Part shown: positions 42,318 through 51,771 of the stretch, piece by piece
Layout of the letters: each line of letters begins with the position of its first letter
Numbering within the stretch: the stretch's first letter is position 1
Assembly (NCBI GenBank): GCA_002255925.1
Contig: NKIH01000001.1
Span: forward strand, 744,001-808,000
Reading direction: 5' to 3'
DNA from: Burkholderiales bacterium PBB6
GTDB lineage: Bacteria; Pseudomonadota; Gammaproteobacteria; Burkholderiales; Burkholderiaceae_C
Length of the DNA: 64,000 nucleotides
Position numbers and translations under genes: made by a program
The notes under the pieces: generated by a model
The model's input: only the letters and a program-made list of their open reading frames with translations
Databases searched by the model: none
What the model was told of the DNA's origin: nothing

Positions 42318-44138
42318 ATGACCATGTCTGATCTTGCCCTTGCGCGGCTTGGTGGTGCCCGCCGCGCCTGGTTTGCTGCCGCTCTCACGGCGGCCTTCCT
42401 CAACGTGGCTTCACCCGCGCTGGCCGCGAAGCCGTCGCCTGAATGGCTTACCCATGCCGAACGCACCGCCTGGGTTGAAACCGGCCGCTACGCCGAGGTC
42501 GAGCAGCTGTGCAAGCGCATGGCCACGCGCTTTCCGAAGGCGGTGCGCTGCGAGACTTTCGGCACCACGCCGGAAGGCCGGCCGATGCTGGCCGTGGTGG
42601 CCAATACGCGCGGTGTGCTGAGCCCGGCCGCCGCACAGCGCGCGGGGGTGCCCGTGGTGCTGGTGCAGGGCGGCATCCACGCTGGCGAAATTGATGGCAA
42701 GGACGCCGGCTTCCAGCTGCTGCGCCAGATGTTGACCGGCGAGGTGCCCAGCTTGCTGGACGAGCAGGTGCTGGTTTTCGTGCCGGTGTTCAACATCGAC
42801 GGCCATGAGCGCTTCGGTGCCTGGCAGCGGCCCAACCAGCGCGGGCCGGCGGCGATGGGCTGGCGCACCACCGGCCAGAACGTCAACCTGAACCGCGACT
42901 ACGCCAAGGCCGACAGCCCCGAGATGCGCGCCATGCTGCGCCTGGTGGAGCGCTGGGACCCGCTGGCCACCATCGACCTGCATGTCACCGACGGCGCAAA
43001 GTTCGAGCACGACATCGCCATCATGGTCGAGCCTGGAAAGGCCGGTGATGCCGCGCTGCAACCGCTGGGCCGCGACCTGCGCGACGGCGTGATCGCCCAG
43101 ATCGCCGACCGCGGCGCCTTGCCGGTGGCGTTTTATCCGAGCTTCGTGGTGGAAGACGACCCGGCCTCGGGCTTTGCGGAAGGGGTGTCGCCACCGCGGT
43201 TCTCGACCGGTTACTTCCACCTGCGCAACCGCTTCGGCATGCTGGTGGAAACACACTCCTGGCGGCCCTATGCCCACCGCGTCAAGCTGACGCGCGACAC
43301 CATCGAGGCGGTGCTCACGCAGGTGGCGCGCCACGGTGCGGACTGGCTGGCGCAGGCCCGTGCCGCTGATGCCCGCTCGGCGCAGCTGGCCGGCCAGCCC
43401 GTGGTGCTGGATTCGCGCGTGACTGACGCGGTGCGCACCATCGGCTTCCGCGGTTATGCCTACACGCGCACGCCGTCGGAGGTGTCGGGTGCGCTGATGA
43501 CGCGCTACGACGAAGCCACACCGCAGCTCTGGCGCCTGCCGCTGCGCGACCAGGTGACGCCTCGCTTGCAGCTGCCCGCACCCGGCGCAGGCTATGTGGT
43601 GCCGCCGGCCTGGGCGGCGGATGCCGCGGCACGCCTGAGCGCACACGGCCTGCAGTTCGAGCGCCTGACAGTGGCCGTGCCGAAGGTCGCGCTGCAAACC
43701 TTCCGGGCGGCCAGCACCAAGCTGGATGCGAAGTCAGTTGAAGGCCACCAGCGCCTGACCGTGACCGGCCAGTGGCGTGACGAGGCCCGCGATGTGCCGG
43801 CCGGTGCGCTGTGGGTGCCGATCAAGCAGCCGCGCGCCCGCTTGCTGATGGCGCTGCTGGAGCCGCAGGCCCCCGATTCCTGGCTGGCCTGGGGCGTCTT
43901 CAACAACGCCTTCGAAGCCAAGGAATACATGGAGCCTTATGTGGCCGAAGAGGTGGCGCGGCAGATGCTGGCGGCCGATGCGGCGCTGGCGGCGCGGTTC
44001 AAGCAGCGCGTGGCGGACGACGCCGCGTTTGCAGCTGACCCGGCCGCCCGGCTCGACTTCTTCTACCGCCTGCATCCGTCGTTCGACGAGCGGCTCAACC
44101 TCTATCCCGTCTGGCGGGCAGACCAGCCGCTGCGCTGA
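42318..44138 (+). CDS. M14-family zinc carboxypeptidase, exported
   Basis: About 606 residues. The ATG at 42318 is chosen because it leads straight into a signal peptide (AWFAAALTAAFLNVASPALA); 42285 and 42324 are alternatives. The zinc site is HAGE in VQGGIHAGEIDGKDAG plus the later DLHVTDG His, NLNRDYAKADSPEM supplies substrate-binding Asn/Arg, and the catalytic Glu is in MLVETHSWRPY. The long C-terminal half (from about residue 360) is not part of the minimal peptidase. Its target is probably a periplasmic peptide. Confidence 0.88.
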   Translation: MTMSDLALARLGGARRAWFAAALTAAFLNVASPALAAKPSPEWLTHAERTAWVETGRYAEVEQLCKRMATRFPKAVRCETFGTTPEGRPMLAVVANTRGVLSPAAAQRAGVPVVLVQGGIHAGEIDGKDAGFQLLRQMLTGEVPSLLDEQVLVFVPVFNIDGHERFGAWQRPNQRGPAAMGWRTTGQNVNLNRDYAKADSPEMRAMLRLVERWDPLATIDLHVTDGAKFEHDIAIMVEPGKAGDAALQPLGRDLRDGVIAQIADRGALPVAFYPSFVVEDDPASGFAEGVSPPRFSTGYFHLRNRFGMLVETHSWRPYAHRVKLTRDTIEAVLTQVARHGADWLAQARAADARSAQLAGQPVVLDSRVTDAVRTIGFRGYAYTRTPSEVSGALMTRYDEATPQLWRLPLRDQVTPRLQLPAPGAGYVVPPAWAADAAARLSAHGLQFERLTVAVPKVALQTFRAASTKLDAKSVEGHQRLTVTGQWRDEARDVPAGALWVPIKQPRARLLMALLEPQAPDSWLAWGVFNNAFEAKEYMEPYVAEEVARQMLAADAALAARFKQRVADDAAFAADPAARLDFFYRLHPSFDERLNLYPVWRADQPLR

Positions 44139-44146
44139 GGCTGGGC

Positions 44147-44566
44147 TTACCAGCTGCCCGTGTTGGCCATCGAGGCCCAGGGCTCTGCCGGGGCGAGCGA
44201 GGCGCCGTCCTGCAGCAGTTCGATGGAGATGCCATCGGGCGAGCGCACGAAGGCCATGCGGCCGTCACGCGGCGGGCGCAGGATGGTGACGCCGTGGTCG
44301 GCCAGGCGCTGGCAGGCCGCGTAGATGTCGGGCACGGCGTAGGCCAGGTGGCCGAAGTTGCGGCCGCCGGTGTAGGTTTCCGGATCCCAGTTGTGGGTCA
44401 GCTCGACCTGCGCGTCTTCGTCGCCGGGAGCGGCCAGGTAGATCAGGGTGAAGCGGCCTTGCGGGTAATCGCGCCGGCTGATCACCTGCAGCCCGAGGGC
44501 GTCCTGGTAGAAGTGCAGCGAGGCGTCAACGTCGGTCACACGGACCATGGTGTGCAGGTATTTCAT
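44147..44566 (-). CDS. gloA: Lactoylglutathione lyase (glyoxalase I)
   Basis: 139 residues from the ATG at 44566. The sequence begins MKYLHTMVRVTDVDASLHFY, then RFTLIYLAAPGDED, VELTHNWDPETYTGGRNFGH and SPDGISIELLQDG. The metal ligands His, Glu, His and Glu of the Ni-type glyoxalase I are present in order. It isomerises the methylglyoxal-glutathione adduct. The open frame continues upstream as a shadow and is not used. Confidence 0.93.
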   Translation of the reverse strand: MKYLHTMVRVTDVDASLHFYQDALGLQVISRRDYPQGRFTLIYLAAPGDEDAQVELTHNWDPETYTGGRNFGHLAYAVPDIYAACQRLADHGVTILRPPRDGRMAFVRSPDGISIELLQDGASLAPAEPWASMANTGSW

Positions 44567-44683
44567 GCCTGAAGTGTGCCGTGTCGACGTGCGGCTTGCC
44601 CATGCTGGGGATATTGCCGGCTCACGGGCGTCGGCACGTACCATCGGGCTTGTCTTGAATTTTCCGAGAGAAAGCGAGTTGCG

Positions 44684-45754
44684 ATGTTGCCGATCTGGTC
44701 CGTGGGCCTGCCGCTGGTGGCGGCCACCTTTCTCGGCCTGGGGCTGGGCTGGGGCCTGGCCGGTGTCGGTCTGTGGCTCGGTGCCGCCGCGTTGATGGGC
44801 GCGGTGCTGGCCTCTGTGCACCATGCCGAAGTGGTGGCGCACAAGGTCGGTGAGCCGCTCGGCACGCTGGTGCTGGCTGTGGCCATCACCGTGATCGAGG
44901 TGTCGCTGATCGTCTCGTTGATGCTTGCGGGCGGGCCCGACAAGGCCGCGTTGCCCCGCGACACCATCTTCTCGGCCGTGATGATCATCTGCAATGGCGT
45001 GGTGGGCCTGTGTCTGCTGTCTGGCGGCTTGCGGCACCAGGTGCAGACCTTCCGAACCGAAGGCGTGAACGGCGGGCTGGCTGCGCTGGTGGCGCTGAGC
45101 ACGCTGTCGCTGGTGCTGCCGACCTTCACCACCAGCTCGGTCGGGCCGACCTACACGCCGGCGCAACTCGCGTTCGCGGCGGCCGCGTCACTGGCGCTGT
45201 GGCTGGTGTTCGTGTTCGTGCAGACGGTGCGTCACCGCGACTTCTTCCTGCCGGAGGACGACGCACATGACCCGCAGGTGCATGCCGCGCCGCCGAGCAC
45301 GGCTGAAACCTGGGCCAGCCTGGGGCTGCTGATGGTGGCGCTGGTGTCGGTGGTGGGTCTGGCCAAGTTGCTGTCGCCCAGCATCGAGCAGGCGGTGGCG
45401 CAGGCCGGTGCACCCAAGGCGGTGGTGGGCGTGGCGATTGCGCTGCTGGTGCTGCTGCCTGAAACCTGGGCGGCGGTGCGGGCGGCCGCCGCCAACCGGC
45501 TGCAGACCAGCCTGAACCTGGCCATCGGTTCGGCACTGGCCAGCATCGGCCTGACCATTCCGGCGGTGGCCGTGGCGGCGCTGTGGCTCGACATGCCGCT
45601 GGTGCTGGGCCTGTCGAACAAGGACTTGGTCATGCTCGGCTTGACCTTCCTGGTGAGTGCCATCACCTTTGCGCAGGGGCGCACGAACATGCTGCAAGGC
45701 GCGGTGCACCTGGTGATCTTCGCCAGCTTCCTGTTCCTGGCGCTGGTGCCCTGA
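44684..45754 (+). CDS. CaCA-family cation:proton antiporter (ChaA-like)
   Basis: 356 residues from the ATG at 44684. About eleven helices, with the two alpha repeats visible as KVGEPLGTLVLAVAITVIEV and NRLQTSLNLAIGSALASIGL, each carrying the acidic or polar residues that bind cation. A short acidic linker (LPEDDAHDPQVHAAPPSTAE) separates the halves. The family exchanges Ca2+, Na+ or K+ for protons. Confidence 0.9.
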   Translation: MLPIWSVGLPLVAATFLGLGLGWGLAGVGLWLGAAALMGAVLASVHHAEVVAHKVGEPLGTLVLAVAITVIEVSLIVSLMLAGGPDKAALPRDTIFSAVMIICNGVVGLCLLSGGLRHQVQTFRTEGVNGGLAALVALSTLSLVLPTFTTSSVGPTYTPAQLAFAAAASLALWLVFVFVQTVRHRDFFLPEDDAHDPQVHAAPPSTAETWASLGLLMVALVSVVGLAKLLSPSIEQAVAQAGAPKAVVGVAIALLVLLPETWAAVRAAAANRLQTSLNLAIGSALASIGLTIPAVAVAALWLDMPLVLGLSNKDLVMLGLTFLVSAITFAQGRTNMLQGAVHLVIFASFLFLALVP

Positions 45755-45764
45755 AGGGCGGACT

Positions 45765-47939
45765 TCAGCGGACGGGCATCACCTGCCCTGTGGCCGAGAA
45801 CAGGTCGGTCGGCTGGTTCAGCAACCAGTCCACCAGGGCCGCATCGGTCAAGGGCCGGCTGAACAGATAGCCCTGGGCCAGGGTGCAGCCGGCGGCCAGC
45901 AACGCCTCGGCCTGGGCCGGGGTTTCAACCCCTTCGGCAATCACCTGCAGTTGCAGCGCTTCGGCCACCTGCACGGTCGAGCGCACCAGGGCGGCCTGGT
46001 AGCGGTTGTCGACCATCTTGATGACGAAGCTGCGGTCGATCTTCACGGCGTTCACCGGCAGCAGATCGAGCGAAGCGAGTGATGAGTAGCCGGTGCCGAA
46101 GTCATCGAGCGACAGGCTGACGCCGAGGTCGCGCAGCTGCTGCAGCAGGCCAAGCATCGCGTCGGTCTGCATGGCCAGGCTTTCGGTCACTTCCAGGCGC
46201 AGGGCCGACGGCGGCAGATGGTGGTCGGCCAGGGTCTGGCGCACCAGCTCCACCAGGGCCTGGTTGTGCAGCTGCGCTCGGCTCAGATTGACGGACACCG
46301 AGGCCGGCGCATGCGGGCCGAGATCACGCTGCCATCGGGCCAGATCCCGGCAGGCGCGGCGCAGCACGAACTCGCCCACCGCCTCGATCAGGCCGGCCTC
46401 TTCGGCCACCGGAATGAACTCGATCGGCGGCACCAGACCGCGTTGTGGATGCTGCCAGCGCGCGAGTGCTTCCACGCCCTTGACCTGCCCCGAGGCCAGA
46501 TCAACGATGGGCTGGTAGGCGACAAACAGGTCGTCGTCGCGCAGCGCGCGCCGCAGGTCGGCTTCCATGTCGACCACCTTGCGGATGCGCTCGTGCATCG
46601 CCGGCTGGAAGGCCACGGCACGGCCGCGGCCCTGGTGCTTGGCCTCGTACATGGCGGTGTCGGCGTCGCGCAGCACGCTCTCCACATCGGCCGACGACAC
46701 ATCGCTGGTCAGCACGCCGATGCTGGCACTCGACTGCACACGCCGGCCCTGCAGGTCATAGGGCGCGGACAGGGCCTTCAGCAGCCGGTTGGCCACGGTC
46801 ATGGCGTCGTCCGGGTGGCGGATGCCGCTGAGCAGCACCACGAACTCGTCACCACCCAGCCGACCGGCCAGATCACTCAGGTCGGCGCCTTGCGCCACGT
46901 TGTCGCCGGGCCGCAGCGTGGCGCGCAGGCGGCTGGCGATCTGGCGCAGCAGCTCGTCGCCGGCTTCGTGCCCGAGGCTGTCATTGACGACCTTGAAGCG
47001 GTCGAAGTCCATGAAGAGCACCGCGAAGTGCCAGTCGGGCTCCAGCTGCCGGCGGTCCACGCAGCGCTGGATGGCCTGCTGCATGCTGGCCCGGTTCGGC
47101 AGTCGGGTCAGGGTGTCGGTCAGGGCGGCGTCGCTCAAGGCCTGGGCCATGTGCTTGTGCGGCGTGATGTCGACATGCACGCCGGCCATGCGCAGGGCAC
47201 GGCCTTCGCGGTCGCGCTCGATCACGGCGCCGGCGGCCATCACCCACAGCCATTCGCCGCTCTTGGCGCGCATCCGGAATTCGGTGCGGTAGGGCACGCT
47301 GGCGTCGTTCAGGTGGGCGCGCAGGGCGGCCCGCGCCATGGTGGCGTCTTCCGGATGCACCAGCCGCATCCAGGCATTGATCTTGTCGGGCAGCTCGGCC
47401 AATGCAAAACCGAACATGCGGGCCCACCGACCGTTGTAGCGGATACGGCCACTCGGCAGGTGCCAGTCCCAGCTGCCCAGCCCGGCACCGTCAATGGTCA
47501 GATCGAGCATGCGCTGCTGCTCGCGCGATTCGGTTTCGTCGAGGAAGCAGGCGACCACGCCGCGCGCACGACCGTCGCCGTGCAGCAGCAATCGCGTGTT
47601 CACCCGCAGCCACCGCCGCGTGCCGTCCGGCAGTTGAACGCCGATCTGTGCGCCTGTCAGTGGCTCGCCGGTGCGCAGCGTGTACATGGCCGGGTGTCGA
47701 TCACCGGGCAGGTCTTGTCCGATGGCGTCGATCGCGGCCCAGCGCGGGTCGAGCGGGGTCAGACCGAGCAACTGATCACGGGTCAGGTGCAGCACCCGCT
47801 CGGCTTCGGTGTTCGCCTCGACGATAGCGCCGCCGGTGTCATGCACCACCACCCCGGCCGGCAGCGTGTGCAGCAGGGTGTACAGGTCATCGAGCGGATG
47901 GCCTGTGGGTGGGATATGTAGGACCTTGGCGTGCGGCAT
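45765..47939 (-). CDS. PAS-PAS-GGDEF-EAL cyclic-di-GMP protein
   Basis: 724 residues from the ATG at 47939 (the frame reads 21 bases further only to a TTG). Two PAS domains (LLHTLPAGVVVHDTGGAIVE and the LGSWDWHLPSGRIRYNGRWA region, with a PAC segment) precede an intact GGDEF domain (LAGRLGGDEFVVLL) and an intact EAL domain (GVEALARWQHPQRGLVPP, LDDFGTGYSSLASLDLLPVN). It could both make and degrade cyclic di-GMP, with PAS input. There are no transmembrane helices, so it is cytoplasmic. Confidence 0.93.
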   Translation of the reverse strand: MPHAKVLHIPPTGHPLDDLYTLLHTLPAGVVVHDTGGAIVEANTEAERVLHLTRDQLLGLTPLDPRWAAIDAIGQDLPGDRHPAMYTLRTGEPLTGAQIGVQLPDGTRRWLRVNTRLLLHGDGRARGVVACFLDETESREQQRMLDLTIDGAGLGSWDWHLPSGRIRYNGRWARMFGFALAELPDKINAWMRLVHPEDATMARAALRAHLNDASVPYRTEFRMRAKSGEWLWVMAAGAVIERDREGRALRMAGVHVDITPHKHMAQALSDAALTDTLTRLPNRASMQQAIQRCVDRRQLEPDWHFAVLFMDFDRFKVVNDSLGHEAGDELLRQIASRLRATLRPGDNVAQGADLSDLAGRLGGDEFVVLLSGIRHPDDAMTVANRLLKALSAPYDLQGRRVQSSASIGVLTSDVSSADVESVLRDADTAMYEAKHQGRGRAVAFQPAMHERIRKVVDMEADLRRALRDDDLFVAYQPIVDLASGQVKGVEALARWQHPQRGLVPPIEFIPVAEEAGLIEAVGEFVLRRACRDLARWQRDLGPHAPASVSVNLSRAQLHNQALVELVRQTLADHHLPPSALRLEVTESLAMQTDAMLGLLQQLRDLGVSLSLDDFGTGYSSLASLDLLPVNAVKIDRSFVIKMVDNRYQAALVRSTVQVAEALQLQVIAEGVETPAQAEALLAAGCTLAQGYLFSRPLTDAALVDWLLNQPTDLFSATGQVMPVR

Positions 47940-48025
47940 GTCTCCGGGGATATCGGACAACAGCCGTCACAACTTGACCCTGCATGTCAGCGATACGCAC
48001 CGCGAGGGTGCGCCGGAGACCCGCT

Positions 48026-49129
48026 TCAGAACCCGCTCTGTCGGTCGGCCGTGCGGCCCACCGTGACGCGGCTGGCCACCGCCGCAGGCAGGTTGTAGGG
48101 GTCGGCCGTCATCTGGCCCTGCACCACGTCGACGAGGTAGTAGCCGTCGTGGGGGCGCTGGGTCAGGTCGATGCTGCCACCGGCTTCCACGCGCCAGATC
48201 TTGAAGCCGCTGTAGGTCACTGGTTCAGCTTCGTTCTGGCAGCCAGCCGCAGGCTGGTCGGCCTGCACCAGGTAAGCGGTGTCGCCAAACACCGTGCCCC
48301 GGCCGTCGCGGTCGATCAGCAATACGCCGCCGTCGTTCAGGCCCAGGCCCCAGGCCGATGCCGAGCGGCCGCCGGCCACCTGGCGGCACAGGAAGGTCAT
48401 CAGCCGGCCCATGCGGTCACGGCGCACGAAATGGCTGTCGGTCAGCAGGTCGGCCAGCGGGGCCCAGTCAAACAGGCGGTCGCTGAAGCTGACCCCGGGC
48501 TGGTAGGGCTCGGCCAGGGCCAGCCGTGAGCTGATGCTGCCGCGGCAGCCGTCGAACACCGCCAGCCCGCCCTGGATGGCCAGGCCGGCACTGCCGCCGC
48601 CGGTGCCACCGCCGCGCTCGACCAGCGCCTGCACTTCACGCACCGTGGCGCTGCCTTGCCAGCGCATGAAGTTGCATTGATCACCGCCGCGGAAATAAAC
48701 CACCTCGGCTTGCTGCAGGGCCGACACCACGTCCGGGTCGTCGGCGTCGTCGGCATCACGGATCACCACCGTGGTGCAGGAGTTGACCGTGGGCAGGCCG
48801 TTCAGCCGCAGGCACTCGCCCTCGTAGTTCGCGAAGCTGGCGCCCAGCACCACCACGTCCAGCGGGGTGTCGGCGATGCGCTGGGTGAAGTTCTCGAAGG
48901 ACTCCAGCTCTGGCGGGCCGTCACCCTTCAAATACAGCGCCGGGCCGTGCAGCGCGGGCGCTGCGTCGTCGGTGAAACCGAGGCGGCTGATGGTGACGGA
49001 CGGTGCTGCTGCCTGCGCCAGGCCGGTCAGCAGGCACAGGCCCGCCGCCCACAAGCCCCTGGCTGCGCGTCGCTGCACGGCCAGCGCAACTTGGCGCGGG
49101 CGGGGCAGGGGGGCAAGGTGCTTGAACAT
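48026..49129 (-). CDS. Secreted cyanophycinase-like S51 peptidase
   Basis: 367 residues from the ATG at 49129, with GGAG seven bases upstream. A signal peptide (AARGLWAAGLCLLTGLAQAA) is followed by the S51 core: VVYFRGGDQCNFMRWQGSAT, then GGGTGGGSAGLAIQG with the nucleophile serine in GGSAG, and TDSHFVRRDRMGRLMTFLCR, which matches the conserved Asp-X-His-Phe...Arg-X-Arg block of cyanophycinase. Cyanophycinase splits cyanophycin into beta-Asp-Arg dipeptides. An exported version would feed on external polymer. No cyanophycin synthetase is in this window. Confidence 0.85.
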   Translation of the reverse strand: MFKHLAPLPRPRQVALAVQRRAARGLWAAGLCLLTGLAQAAAPSVTISRLGFTDDAAPALHGPALYLKGDGPPELESFENFTQRIADTPLDVVVLGASFANYEGECLRLNGLPTVNSCTTVVIRDADDADDPDVVSALQQAEVVYFRGGDQCNFMRWQGSATVREVQALVERGGGTGGGSAGLAIQGGLAVFDGCRGSISSRLALAEPYQPGVSFSDRLFDWAPLADLLTDSHFVRRDRMGRLMTFLCRQVAGGRSASAWGLGLNDGGVLLIDRDGRGTVFGDTAYLVQADQPAAGCQNEAEPVTYSGFKIWRVEAGGSIDLTQRPHDGYYLVDVVQGQMTADPYNLPAAVASRVTVGRTADRQSGF

Positions 49130-49275
49130 GGAGCCACTCCAGATCATGAGAGGGTCAGCGTTGAAAGGGTTATAGCAAGGATCGGGCCGCTTTTTGATGA
49201 CCACTGTGACCGGAATGGTGCCCCGCCAAGGTGCGATCATTGGCGCATGGGCATGCTTGTTGAGAGGTTCGGTGG

Positions 49276-50049
49276 ATGTTTGGTTCCGTGAAGATGATGC
49301 GCTCGGCCATCCGGGGCGCTCGGTGCATCAGGCTGTTCGCCGCTGGCTTGATCATCGCCGCTGGGTCGGCGCACGCACAATCCCCCCAAGTGACCGACTC
49401 GCTGGCGCAGCGCCTGCGGGCCTGCACCGCCTGCCACGCCGCCTCAGATCAAACCCTGTCGGACACCTTCGTGCCGCGCCTGGCCGGCAAACCGGCGGCG
49501 TACCTGCATGAACAACTGCGCAGCTTCCAGCAGGGCCGCCGGCTGTACCAGCCGATGCAGGGCCTGCTGGCGCCGCTGCCAGACGCCTACCTAGCCGACA
49601 TCGCCCGCTTCTTCGCCACCCAGCCTGTGGTGCTGGCACCCCCCACGCCCTTGGGGGATGCGGCCCTGCGCACGCGCGGCGAAGCCCTGGCCCTGCGCGG
49701 TGATGCCGCCGCGAAGGTGCCGGCCTGCGTGGCTTGCCACGGCGCGGCACTGACCGGCGTGCTGCCCGCCACGCCCGGCCTGGTGGGCCTGCCGCGCAAC
49801 TACCTGGTGGCGCAGCTGGGCGCCTGGCGCAGCGGTGCGCGTCAGGCGCGATCGCCGGACTGCATGTCGCAGATTGCCCGTGCGCTGGACCAGAACGACC
49901 TGGCCGCCGTGGCCGCCTGGCTGGCCAGCCAGCCTTTGCCGGCCGTGCATGACGCCGTTCCCCTCGCCAGCCTGCCGGCACCGCCGCCGATGGCCTGCGG
50001 CAGCATCCCGGCCGTGGGTGCCGACAACCGCGGGGCGGTGCGACCATGA
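49276..50049 (+). CDS. Di-haem cytochrome c (c4-like)
   Basis: A 257-residue exported protein with a signal peptide (LFAAGLIIAAGSAHAQ) and two haem sites, Cys50-X2-Cys53-His54 (CTACH) and CVACH near residues 151-155, in two similar halves. This is the cytochrome c4 plan: soluble or membrane-associated electron carrier. It overlaps the tri-haem gene by ATGA. No catalytic subunit is encoded alongside. Confidence 0.9.
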   Translation: MFGSVKMMRSAIRGARCIRLFAAGLIIAAGSAHAQSPQVTDSLAQRLRACTACHAASDQTLSDTFVPRLAGKPAAYLHEQLRSFQQGRRLYQPMQGLLAPLPDAYLADIARFFATQPVVLAPPTPLGDAALRTRGEALALRGDAAAKVPACVACHGAALTGVLPATPGLVGLPRNYLVAQLGAWRSGARQARSPDCMSQIARALDQNDLAAVAAWLASQPLPAVHDAVPLASLPAPPPMACGSIPAVGADNRGAVRP

Positions 50050-51368
50050 AGCGGTTTGCAGCCATTGTTTCAGCGCTGGCCCTGTCTGCCCTCGGCGTTG
50101 CGGGCGCCCTGGCAGCGCGTGGTGGTTATTTGAGCTCCGGCGAGGTGGACGCGCGTCCGTCGTCGGCCACGCCTGAGTTGGTGGCGCGTGGCGACTACCT
50201 CGCCAAGGTTGGCGGCTGCGTGTCGTGCCACACCCAGGCCGGCCAGCCGCTGATGAGTGGCGGTGTGGGCATCACCACCCCGTACGGCGTGGTCTGGCCG
50301 GGCAACCTCACGCCGGACGCCACGACCGGCCTCGGCGCATGGGGCCTGGCCGACTTCCGGCGCGCGCTGCGCCACGGCCAGTCACGCGACGGGCGCTTGC
50401 TGTCGCCGGCGTTCCCGTACACCGCCACCACCTTGTTGCCCGATGCCGACGTGCAGGCGCTGTGGGCCTGGCTGGGCACTTTGCCTGCCACCGCACGGCC
50501 TGCACCTGCGGCCACCTTGAGCTGGCCGACCAATGAGCGCTGGGCCCTGGCCATCTGGCGCGGCCTGTATTTCACGCCGGGTGAGCTGGCGCCGGTACCG
50601 GGCCAGAGCGCGGAATGGCAACGCGGCGCGCTGCTGGTGCGCGGCGTGGCGCATTGCAGTGCCTGCCACGACAGCCGCAATGCCTTGGGCGCCGCGCGTG
50701 AGCCGGGCTCGCTCGATGGACAGTTGATGCCGGGCGGCGGCTGGCTGGCGCCGTCGCTGCTGCAGGCCGATCAGGCGGGCGTGCAGGCCTGGCGCACCGA
50801 AGACATCGTCGCCTTGCTGCGTGAAGGCCAGAGCCCGCAGGGCCGTGCCAATGGCCCGATGGCCGAGGTGGTGCATGCCAATACCCGCCACCTGACGCTG
50901 GCCGATGCGCAGGCCATGGCCACCTATCTTCGCGCCTTGCCGTTGCAGCCAGATGCCGCGCCGCAGGCAGCGATGAAAACGCCGGCGCCAGCCACACCCG
51001 CCTCTTCCGCCTCGCAGGACGGCAGCTCCGCCATCGCCGTGCCGGGCGCCCGCCTGTATGCCCGCCACTGCGCCGAATGCCACGGCGATCAAGGCCAGGG
51101 CGTGCCGGGGGTGTATCCACCGCTGGCTGGCAATCGCCTGGTGACCATGTCTCGCCACAACAACCTGGTGCGCAGCGTGATGGAAGGCGGCTTCGCGCTG
51201 CCCACGGCCGCCGAGCCTCGCCCTTACGGCATGCCGCCCTTCGGCCCCTTGCTCAGCGACCCTGAACTGGCCGAGTTGCTCAGCTGGATGCGCACCGCCT
51301 GGGGCCACCAGGCTGCGCCGGTGAGCACGGTCGACATCAACCGCCTGCGCGGCGACCTGCAGCGATGA
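50046..51368 (+). CDS. Tri-haem cytochrome c, dehydrogenase-subunit type
   Basis: A 440-residue exported protein (signal near residues 4-24) with three CXXCH sites: CVSCH at 58-62, CSACH near 205 and CAECH near 341. Three-haem subunits of this length serve flavin, PQQ or molybdenum dehydrogenases (alcohol, gluconate, aldehyde) as membrane-anchored cytochromes. The partner dehydrogenase is not in the window, which is unusual. The di-haem protein is presumably its redox partner. Confidence 0.9.
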   Translation: MKRFAAIVSALALSALGVAGALAARGGYLSSGEVDARPSSATPELVARGDYLAKVGGCVSCHTQAGQPLMSGGVGITTPYGVVWPGNLTPDATTGLGAWGLADFRRALRHGQSRDGRLLSPAFPYTATTLLPDADVQALWAWLGTLPATARPAPAATLSWPTNERWALAIWRGLYFTPGELAPVPGQSAEWQRGALLVRGVAHCSACHDSRNALGAAREPGSLDGQLMPGGGWLAPSLLQADQAGVQAWRTEDIVALLREGQSPQGRANGPMAEVVHANTRHLTLADAQAMATYLRALPLQPDAAPQAAMKTPAPATPASSASQDGSSAIAVPGARLYARHCAECHGDQGQGVPGVYPPLAGNRLVTMSRHNNLVRSVMEGGFALPTAAEPRPYGMPPFGPLLSDPELAELLSWMRTAWGHQAAPVSTVDINRLRGDLQR

Positions 51369-51403
51369 GCTTCCTGCGCGTGAGGCGCCTGCTGGCGCCA
51401 GCG

Positions 51404-51733
51404 CTACACCGCCAGCGGGCGGCTGGCGTCAGGCACCAGCAGCGTCACATCGCGGCTGGCCACGGCCACGCAGGGCAGTACCCAGCCCTCGGCGCGCTCT
51501 TCGGCGCTCACGCCGGGCCAATCGATGCGGTAGCTGATTTCACCCGCCGTCATGCGGCACAGGCAGCGCCGGCAGGTGCCGTTGCGGCATGAACGCACCA
51601 GCCGCACGCCTGCGCGTTCGGCGCTTTCCATCAACGACAGCCCGGCCTGCAAGGGCACGTGCCAGCCGTGCGGCGCCAGCAGCAGCACGGGGCCGTCGGG
51701 CGTTGGCGGAGTTGACGGGGCGACCTGACACAT
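51404..51733 (-). CDS. Plant-type [2Fe-2S] ferredoxin
   Basis: A 109-residue protein with the cluster ligands Cys49, Cys54, Cys57 (CRNGTCRRC) and Cys88 (VLPCVA), and a hydrophobic N-terminal stretch (VLLLAPHGWHVPLQ). It transfers single electrons. It is convergent with the cytochrome genes and divergent from the CaiB gene. No obvious partner is adjacent. Confidence 0.85.
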   Translation of the reverse strand: MCQVAPSTPPTPDGPVLLLAPHGWHVPLQAGLSLMESAERAGVRLVRSCRNGTCRRCLCRMTAGEISYRIDWPGVSAEERAEGWVLPCVAVASRDVTLLVPDASRPLAV

Positions 51734-51771
51734 GGCGCGATGCTAGCGCCACCCACCCGAGGAGATGAGCG

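Noticed and set aside
39599-42466. A 955-codon minus-strand frame opposite gcdH and the CoA-transferase gene
   Set aside because: It is antisense to two well-supported genes, has the low-complexity His/Gln/Arg/Gly composition of a reverse-strand shadow in GC-rich DNA, and has no recognisable domain.
44567-45166. A 200-residue N-terminal extension of the glyoxalase I frame
   Set aside because: It is antisense to the CaCA antiporter, and glyoxalase I proteins start at the MKYLHTMVRVTD sequence.
46218-47921. A 567-codon plus-strand frame opposite the GGDEF-EAL gene
   Set aside because: Shadow of a gene with intact PAS, GGDEF and EAL motifs; composition is His/Gln/Gly-rich without domains.
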